This document shows positions 57,101-64,000 of a stretch of DNA of 64,000 nucleotides, piece after piece (positions within the stretch are counted from its first letter, which is position 1; every line of letters begins with the position of its first letter). This stretch comes from Owenia fusiformis (lineage: Eukaryota > Annelida > Polychaeta > Sabellida > Oweniidae), in contig CAIIXF020000005.1 in the NCBI GenBank assembly GCA_903813345.2, forward strand, positions 41,143,394-41,207,393, written 5' to 3'. Below the pieces are notes generated by a model, which had not been told where the DNA came from, did no database searches, and was given only the letters and a program-made list of their open reading frames with translations. A program made the position numbers and the translations under genes.

Positions 57101-58811
57101 TGTATTACTTGGAATTAATGGGATTGATGACCATATGTACAACCAATGTCATTGGCAATAGCCTGGTAAGAGATTGTATGTATTACTTGGAATTAATGGG
57201 GTTGACGACCATATGTACAACCAGTGTCATTGGCAACAGCCTGGTAAGAGATTATATGTATTACTTGGAATTAATAGTGTCGATGACCATATGTACAACC
57301 AGTGTCATTGGCAATAGCCTGGTAAGAGATTATATGTATTACTTGGAATTAATGGTGTCGATGACCATATGTACAACCAGTGTCATTGGCAATAGCCTGG
57401 TAAGAGATTATATGTATTACTTGGAATTAATGGGGTTGACGGCCATATGTACAACCAGTGTCATTGGCAATAGCCTGGTAAGAGATTATATATAATACTT
57501 GGAATTAATGGTGCTGATGACCATATGTACAACCAGTGTCATTGGCAATAGCCTGGTAAGAGATTATATGTATTACTTGGAATTTATGGGGTTGACGGCC
57601 ATATGTACAACCAGTGTCATTGGCAATAGCCTGGTAAGAGATTATATATAATACTTGGAATTAATGGTGTTGATGACCATATGTACAACCAGTGTCATTG
57701 GCAATAGCCTGGTAAGAGATTATATATAATACTTGGAATTAATGGTGTTGATGACCATATGTACAACCAGTGTCATTGGCAACAGCCTGGTAAGAGATTA
57801 TATGTATAACTTGGAATTAATGGTGTTGATGACCATATGTACAACCAGTGTCATTGGCAATAGCCTGGTAAGAGATTATATGTATTACTTGGAATTAATG
57901 GGGTTGACGGCCATATGTACAACCAGTGTCATTGGCAACAGCCTGGTAAGAGATTATATGTATTACTTGGAATTTATGGGGTTGACGACCATATGTACAA
58001 CCAGTATCATTGGCAATAGCCTGGTAAGAGATTATATGTATTACTTGGAATTAATGGGGTTGACGGCCATATGTACAACCAGTGTCATTGGCAATAGCCT
58101 GGTAAGAGATTATATATAATACTTGGAATTAATGGTGTTGATGACCATATGTACAACCAGTGTCATTGGCAATAGCCTGGTAAGAGATTATATGTATTAC
58201 TTGGAATTAATGGGGTTGACGGCCATATGTACAACCAGTGTCATTGGCAACAGCCTGGTAAGAGATTATATGTATTACTTGGAATTAATGGGGTTGACGA
58301 CCATATGTACAACCAGTATCATTGGCAATAGCCTGGTAAGAGATTATATGTATTACTTGGAATTAATGGGGTTGACGGCCATATGTACAACCAGTGTCAT
58401 TGGCAATAGCCTGGTAAGAGATTATATATAATACTTGGAATTAATGGTGCTGATGACCATATGTACAACCAGTGTCATTGGCAACAGCCTGGTAAGAGAT
58501 TATATGTATTACTTGGAATTAATGGTGTTGATGACCATATGTACAACCAGTGTCATTGGCAACAGCCTGGTAAGAGATTATATGTATTACTTGGAATTAA
58601 TGGTGTTGATGACCATATGTACAACCAGTGTCATTGGCAATAGCCTGGTAAGAGATTATATGTATTACTTGGAATTAATGGTGTTGATGACCATATGTAC
58701 AACCAGTGCCATTGGCAACAGCCTGGTAAGAGATTATATGTATTACTTGGAATTGTGTTGATGACCATATGTACAACCAGTGTCATTGGCAACAGCCTAG
58801 TAAGAGAGTAC
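48080..58811 (+). repeat. Tandem array of about 139 copies of a TM1 exon end with its splice donor (78/76-bp units)
   Basis: Each unit is about 60 bp of exon (TACTTGGAATTAATGGTGTT...ATTGGCAATAGCCTG) followed by 18 bp of intron start (GTAAGAGATTATATGTAT), in total 78 bp. Units with GTAAGAGAATATGTAT are 76 bp long and dominate between about 51.8 and 57 kb. Almost every unit keeps TTSVIGNSL in one frame and GTAAGAG at its end; rare exceptions are CTGTTAAGAG near 56323 and GTCAGAG variants. Blocks recur at higher order: GATTGTATG at 48154 and 49246 lies 1092 bp (14 units) apart. The first and last borders share GAGTAC (48085-48090 and 58806-58811), a possible duplication seed. Long frames through it (847 codons from 48091) are a consequence of the 78-bp period. 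Confidence 0.95.
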
Positions 58812-60073
58812 ACAGTCTTTGTTGTTATTCAGTCTAAACAACCTTTCTTCATTGATTACCTTGAATCCCCTTTGCAAAATCAATTGTAATATTAAGGATG
58901 ATTGTGGAGGATGTGTATATAAGCAATAAAGAAAAAAAAGTATCGTCAGTTATGTCAATTAAATTGATTAAAATATTGAACCCTAAATTATAATACCTTG
59001 ATTTGCAGGTATGTTTGTTTTTCCAAGACTTAATCAATAAATTGTATGCAGTTACAATCAAGTAGAAACCTGCATACCTTGAAATAACAGCTATCTGCTA
59101 CCCTTTTCAAGAATTTGGTTTGAGAATCTAGTTACAAACTAACAAAGCTCTCTTTCAAGATGTGAAGTCAAATGAATGCAAGGGGTATGGATGCTAATAA
59201 GAGCTAATTCTTTGAACTCCATAAAAAGTCAAACCACTTTTGGGGTCATCTACTTCGTATCAGCATCATTTTATCCTACATAGACAGAGGGTAATAATTA
59301 TTATTATTATTTATTTGGCATCAGGGTTGTATGATTAAATCAATTTTTGGTTATTGCTATTTATATTGTTTATACATACTTAATATCATGTTTATTTTAT
59401 GTTACATGTATATCTTTCTATGAAGTTCTAGATCTACTTTTCTTGGAATTATCTTGAATATACATTTGCACAAATGACAATTAAAAAGTAATAAGAAAGA
59501 GTAGGGAGAAAACATTCCAAAGCAACCTATTAAGTCTGTTGATTCATAATTAAATAATAAATATCTTTAATGGACCAGGATTATTTAGGAAGAGAATAAT
59601 GCAGCTTTAAGTAAAATTTGTGTGATTAAATTAATTTTGATTTTTGCTAGTGTTACTTATTTCCTTTGAGTTGATTTCTCTAGATCTACATTTCCTGTAC
59701 TTAACATTAATGGATAATAGATGATTGCATGAATGAAATTTCAGAAGCAATATAGAACAATAGGAAGGAGAAAGGAGGGAGTATTTCAAAACAACCTATT
59801 AACAAACTTGAAGAGCCAATTGCTTTTACCCTAATCTTAAATAACCCTTAAATAACCCTTTTCTTGTTTTTATCATTGGAAATGTTATTCAGAATGCACC
59901 AGAGAGGGTCTAAATTTGAAAATTTTCTGGGGGCATAATACCCCCAGACTCCCCTCGGTTGCGCCGCATGCATCGCATGCTTCACGCACGACCCATCCGT
60001 ACCCAAAAGTCGCCCCCACTCTTGGGAAATCTTTCTGACGCCTCTGTAATCTGCTCATTTGAAATTGTTTCAG
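58812..60073. other. End of the GPCR intron, with a GC-rich dispersed repeat near the acceptor
   Basis: AT-rich down to about 59900. Then come CTGGGGGCATAATACCCCCA and CGCCGCATGCATCGCATGC, a GC-rich patch that looks like a repeat end, and finally the acceptor TTTGAAATTGTTTCAG at 60058-60073. Confidence 0.55.
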
Positions 60074-60961
60074 GTTATAGCAGCTGTAATGAAGAAGCGC
60101 TCAATGCGTAATCCAACCAACTATCTTATTGTCAACTTGTCGATGTCAGACCTTCTCTTTGTCATGATGACCCCATTTATCATGACGACTAGGATTACAG
60201 TCAATTGGAAACTAGGAGGCTTTCTCTGTAGAATAGTGTCTTATATACAATTTTTCTCTGCAGCCAACTCAATCTTAACCATGATGTTAATAAGTATCGA
60301 CCGCTATCGATCAATATGTATTATAAATGTGACAAAATTGACAACAAAAGTCGGAGCAGTTATTATATGCTGTGTATGGATGGTATCATTGACGATGACC
60401 CTCCCGATAGCATTATTCAGCATCGAAACACATATCACACAATGGGGAAAAGAGCATGTATTCTGTGGTCTTGTTTGGCCAAAGGAGGCAAATCCTGACA
60501 TATATTTCTCTGTCCTTGCCTTATTCCTCTTTATTATGCCAGTCACAACATTGATAGTAAACTACTGCAGAATTTTCAACACTGTCAGAAAATCAAGCAA
60601 AGTTAAGGTCATCAAGGTCACAAGTAAAGATAACCATAAAGAACAAGATCAGATCTCATCTAAACAAATAAAACTATTGAAAATGTTTGTATTGATTGTG
60701 GCATTGTTTATAGCGATGATATTACCATTCTTTGCAGCCTCGTTTGTAGTGCTTTTTACGGACACAATGACCTCAACTATATTTACTTGGTCTGTGACCT
60801 TGACATTGGCAAATACAGCCATCAATCCAATCATATATGGATATTTCAATACCAAGTTCAAACAAGCATACAAAGAGTTGCTCTGTAAAAGGTGCACAAG
60901 AAAAGTGGGCCATGAAAGAAGTATCAGCAATTCACAAGGAACACATACAGATGGAGAATAG
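60074..60961 (+). CDS. Class A GPCR, main exon (TM2 to C-terminus), peptide-receptor-like
   Basis: 295 codons and a TAG. It starts at a GTTTCAG acceptor with VIAAVMKKRSMRNPTNYLIV, the first inner loop. TM2 has LSMSDLLF (Asp26 of this exon), then NWKLGGFLC with the TM3 cysteine, and a canonical DRY at 76-78 (ISIDRYRSI). ECL2 has the partner cysteine in VFCGLVW. TM5 has LFLFIMPVTTLIVNYCRIF, the third loop is Lys-rich, TM6 keeps its proline (AMILPFF) but lacks the usual CW. TM7 has NTAINPIIYGYF. Together with the exon at 48080 it makes a near-complete rhodopsin-class receptor lacking only the N-terminus. The overall pattern is that of invertebrate neuropeptide receptors; I cannot name the ligand. 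It is intact, which argues that the gene still works despite its repeat-filled intron. Confidence 0.9.
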   Translation, partial: VIAAVMKKRSMRNPTNYLIVNLSMSDLLFVMMTPFIMTTRITVNWKLGGFLCRIVSYIQFFSAANSILTMMLISIDRYRSICIINVTKLTTKVGAVIICCVWMVSLTMTLPIALFSIETHITQWGKEHVFCGLVWPKEANPDIYFSVLALFLFIMPVTTLIVNYCRIFNTVRKSSKVKVIKVTSKDNHKEQDQISSKQIKLLKMFVLIVALFIAMILPFFAASFVVLFTDTMTSTIFTWSVTLTLANTAINPIIYGYFNTKFKQAYKELLCKRCTRKVGHERSISNSQGTHTDGE

Positions 60962-61577
60962 ATGTAAGGTTAAACTTGTAACAAAACATCTGACCTTGAA
61001 AATCTTTATCAGCACAAGAATCATCCAATGCAGCTTTTGCCAAGGGGGTTCACTTTTAAAAAAATCCAGGGGGTTCACATTTAACAACTTTGGCCCAAAA
61101 TCAATTTAAAAGTGTTCAGAATGGTGAAAAACCACATGATTTTGAAAGAAATTTGGGCCAGGGAGAGGTTCGCTCGAGCCGCCTGCACCCCCTGGTTTTG
61201 AAGCTGATCCAATTTATAGTACCAAAATGACAGGTCTCAGACTGTGATAGGTCCCCATAATCTATTGAGAACCTCATTATGTTAGCTCACAGATGAAACA
61301 ATTTTTATGTTGTCCTATACAGATTTGCTTTGAGTGCTTTCTCATTTTGATATGCTAACAGAAAAAATAATAAACCAGTTTAGGTCTATAACGCAGAGAT
61401 ATATTTTAGGAAACAATTTTTGCTCATAAACAACACTAGCCTACATTGTTGTATAATCTATGGCATATTGTACAAACGGAATAAATATACATTGTAAAAA
61501 TTTGATATAGTTCTTAGTGTTAAAATAATATGATGTCAATAAAAGCCATTATGTTACTACATACCAGCAAATATGTA
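60962..61577. other. 3' flank of the GPCR
   Basis: Probable 3' untranslated region and flank. Possible polyadenylation signals AATAAA near 61480 and 61539. No gene is recognised. Confidence 0.5.
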
Positions 61578-61846
61578 CAGGGTGGGCCAAAAAACAATAC
61601 CCAACTTCAAATCAGGATAAAAATAGTTACGTTCAATATGGTACATTGGCTTATATATCATTTTAAAGGTTATGTATTTTCAAACAATTTGGTATACCTT
61701 AACTAATGATTTTATGACATAGTGTTATACACCAAATTGTTTGGAAATGTATTACCTATAAATGATATATAAGTCAATGTACCATATTGAACGTAACTAT
61801 TTTTATCCTGATTTAAAGTTGGGTATTGGTTTTTTGGCCCGCCCTG
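61578..61846. mobile_element. 269-bp foldback element (MITE) with about 115-bp arms
   Basis: The left arm begins CAGGGTGGGCCAAAAAAC, and the right arm is the complement of CAGGGCGGGCCAAAAAACC. The arms stay complementary through AAAAATAGTTACGTTCAATA and ATGGTACATTG to the CAAACAATTTGGT stretch, so the transcript would fold into one long hairpin. CAGGGTGGGCCAAAA ends are common in mariner-like elements. The left flank is TA; a right TA is not preserved. Confidence 0.88.
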
Positions 61847-62961
61847 AACATGTGTAATAATTAATACAAAAAATTAATAACTTTTCATCATACATGTACA
61901 CAAACATACATCATGGGATCAAAAAAGAGTACAAAATATTGAAATCCTCAAAATGCACGCCAATTTTTTACAAGGCTAAATCTGAAAAAGAACATAATAT
62001 GGAAGATTTTAGATGAAGAAATCTTCACATTTTAGAAAATAAACATAAAATAGAATGTTGATAGCAAAAAATATTTTAAATTGTGACAGGTACTCTAAAC
62101 TGGTCTTTGGTGCCCCTTTAACATAACATTCATATAATATCTTAATAATATATTTCATGGAATATATTATATAAAAAGGGTATATTGATAAAATAAAATA
62201 TTTAACTAAAATGTAGTATACATATAATTTACATGCTTGAATGAACTGGAAGAACCTGTATATACTTTTTCTACATCTGGATGACACCTGAGTCAGAACC
62301 CAACTGTAATATTACACATTATATTCATTAAGTCACAATCAAGATTAATAGCATAATGGTCTGGAAATTATGAGACCTTTTAAAAAAAATCATTAACAGA
62401 CAATCTGTATTAATACATCATTTCATAATGGCACCCTAATGGCACAATGTTGTGAAAAATATTATTACACAATATTCAACAAAATCAAAAACATATCCTT
62501 GGCAATACATCATACACTGGTACAAAATACAATTGCATGTGTTGCAATATAATGCAAGGCATTAACATGCAAAATGTCACAACCTGCCATTTGTTAGATG
62601 CCTGTTACAGACACCTAACACCTACTGCAAAACACCAACCAATGTGGGAGACCATAACAATAACATAACACCATAACATAACAATATGTCACTACTTCTG
62701 GTAAAATACAAGCCTGATATAAGACATGAGAGATTTATTATTCTTATACATGTACAAAACTTTTGTATATAGTCATGGGCTTTCAAAAGAAAGTACATGA
62801 GTATAACAAATTAACATAACATTAAAAAATTAAAATTAAATTAAAAGAAAATTGTGTTTAATATTGTGACAGTGGTGGGTAGTTATTGTTCAAAGCACTA
62901 GGTCTTGAAGGACTTTTCATTGTACATGGGAACAAACTGATTTCATTGTTGGCTCAATGAT
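61847..62961. other. Region between GPCR and NHLRC2-like genes; probable 3' untranslated region of the latter
   Basis: AT-rich. On the minus strand a possible AATAAA lies near 62734, about 230 bp past the NHLRC2-like stop codon. No other gene is supported. Confidence 0.5.
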
Positions 62962-63233
62962 CTAGCTGTCTATGTTATAATTGAACATCTTGCTTTGCAC
63001 TTTAGTCCGTTCGGTGGAAGTTATATGTATCGGTTGTTTAAAGACAATCCCCTTCATTTTACACACTCCAATATTGTCGCAATAATAGAGCATATATTCA
63101 ACAGTCAGTTCGGTGTATGAGTTGTCAATCCAAGATGGTGGGAATGTCAAGGTCACCATGGGATGATCTTCAAGGCCAAGGAAGAGGCCCTGAGTGTTGT
63201 CTGCACCTGCCAATAATTCCGACATCTTTTCAT
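62962..63233 (-). CDS. NHLRC2: NHLRC2-like last exon
   Basis: 272 nt from acceptor TTTATTTCAG|AT to TAG. It encodes (D)EKMSELLAGADNTQG, then MVTLTFPPSWIDNSYTELTV and YMLYYCDNIGVCKMKGIVFK, QPIHIT. The pattern YYC-x5-C-x-MKGI-x-F-x-QP-x-x-IT matches the C-terminal beta-sandwich of NHLRC2, a protein with an N-terminal thioredoxin-like domain and an NHL propeller. Those domains lie beyond the right edge. The first aspartate codon is shared with the exon before. Confidence 0.8.
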
Positions 63234-63711
63234 CTGAAATAAAAATATTCATATTTTGACTGAAAAAAAACAATTCTTTTATGATACGTGTTGTCACAAT
63301 AGCTAGAACAATTGAATAGTTGTTTTCTGTTTTTTTTTTACAATTAGAATCACAACAAAGACCCTGATTTTATGATTTATTACAAATATATGACCTCAGA
63401 TTTTATTCTGGCCATTGTCGAAGACCTCAATCGTGACAACAATTAACATATACAACATCGTACGTGCACATCCTTCTAGTCATGTGAGAGCATGAATATT
63501 AGAAAATGTAATATTGTTTAACCAGAATAAATTTGGTTTACCCCTATACTAACTGGCATTATACTTTCTGTAATTACATTTATTACTATAAAATAAAACT
63601 ACTACCAATACAATGACCAATACTACTTTTACATCACATAAATTAACAGTACATGTATAAAACTTATGTTTTACACCTGACATGACAAAATATACTCTCT
63701 AAATAAGATAC
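63234..63711. other. Intron between the two NHLRC2-like exons
   Basis: 478 bp with a GTATCTT donor and a TTTATTTCAG acceptor on the minus strand. Nothing else is seen. Confidence 0.8.
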
Positions 63712-63946
63712 CTTCTGAGGATACAAGCCAAGCACTTGGTGCGCCATCTGTCAGACTGAGATCTCCACTTAACGAAATCTGAGGTAAAATCACAACTTTC
63801 CCACCAGGGGGAGCTGCTAAACAATCCATTTCTATGACACGAGCGCTTTTGGGTGTGATGCGTTTTGGTTTGGTGATTTGTGATAAAGCAATTGAGAGGT
63901 CAGTGACATCCACAGCTTTCTTTGTGTCAGGATATTGAATCTGAAG
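63712..63946 (-). CDS. NHLRC2: NHLRC2-like penultimate exon
   Basis: 235 nt with acceptor TTTTTTCAG|CTT and donor GAAG|GTATCTT, phases 0 and 1. It encodes LQIQYPDTKKAVDVTDLSIA, then CLAAPPGGKVVILPQISLSG and LSLTDGAPSAWLVSSE. The run LTDGAPSAW corresponds to the LTEGAPSxW stretch that I recall from vertebrate NHLRC2. It links the end of the propeller to the C-terminal beta domain. The gene continues past the right edge. Confidence 0.78.
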
Positions 63947-64000
63947 CTGAAAAAATAAATGATTGTACAAGCACAAGTTTTAGTTTAATGATCTGTGTAG

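Noticed and set aside
48080-58811. CRISPR-like array or bacterial repeat system
   Set aside because: The units are contiguous without spacers and the surroundings are clearly eukaryotic.

Overview
The window is nuclear DNA of an animal. Its coding exons are short, obey GT-AG rules, sit in very long AT-rich introns, and are surrounded by LINE fragments, foldback transposons and minisatellites. The gene set (a DPP7-type secreted serine peptidase, two rhodopsin-class GPCRs, NHLRC2), the 'AAATGGCGGCCATTTT' dispersed repeats and the ACGG microsatellite fit a marine invertebrate bilaterian. I cannot name the phylum or species from this sequence alone.

Layout. From the left edge to 37.6 kb lies the 5' part of a DPP7-like gene on the minus strand: five exons at 37388-37559, 34210-34349, 2068-2243, 737-872 and 534-621, continuing off the left edge. 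All five join in frame with matching phases. Intron 2 (about 32 kb) holds a 162-bp tandem array, a 141-bp-class tandem array, a hAT-type element with a perfect 8-bp target duplication, a LINE inserted in a tandem repeat and itself interrupted, a 5-kb 27-bp minisatellite, and a nested intronless GPCR gene (29830-30732) on the opposite strand that resembles GPR52/GPR21. Intron 1 holds a LINE 3' fragment with an intact RNase H domain. From 37.6 to 48 kb there is no recognisable gene. That stretch contains a LINE 3' end, two loci of one 15-bp minisatellite in opposite orientation, and foldback elements.

The most striking region is 48.08-60.96 kb on the plus strand. A peptide-type class A GPCR has its large coding exon at 60074-60961 (TM2 to the C-terminus) and needs a TM1 exon upstream. 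A 68-nt exon at 48080-48147 supplies exactly that: it has a splice acceptor, encodes a TM1 ending in GNSL, and has a GTAAGAG donor in phase 0, giving GNSL|VIAAV. This exon end, with its donor and the first 18 intronic bases, has been amplified in tandem about 139 times (78-bp or 76-bp units) and fills some 10.7 kb of the 11.9-kb intron. Nearly every unit keeps the TM1 codons and a good 5' splice site, so the locus is an array of tandem donors, most of the first ones separated by multiples of 26 codons.

The right end (62962-63946, minus strand) carries the last two coding exons of an NHLRC2-like gene that enters from beyond the right edge. The two GPCRs, the peptidase and NHLRC2 show no sign of acting in one pathway; their proximity looks incidental.
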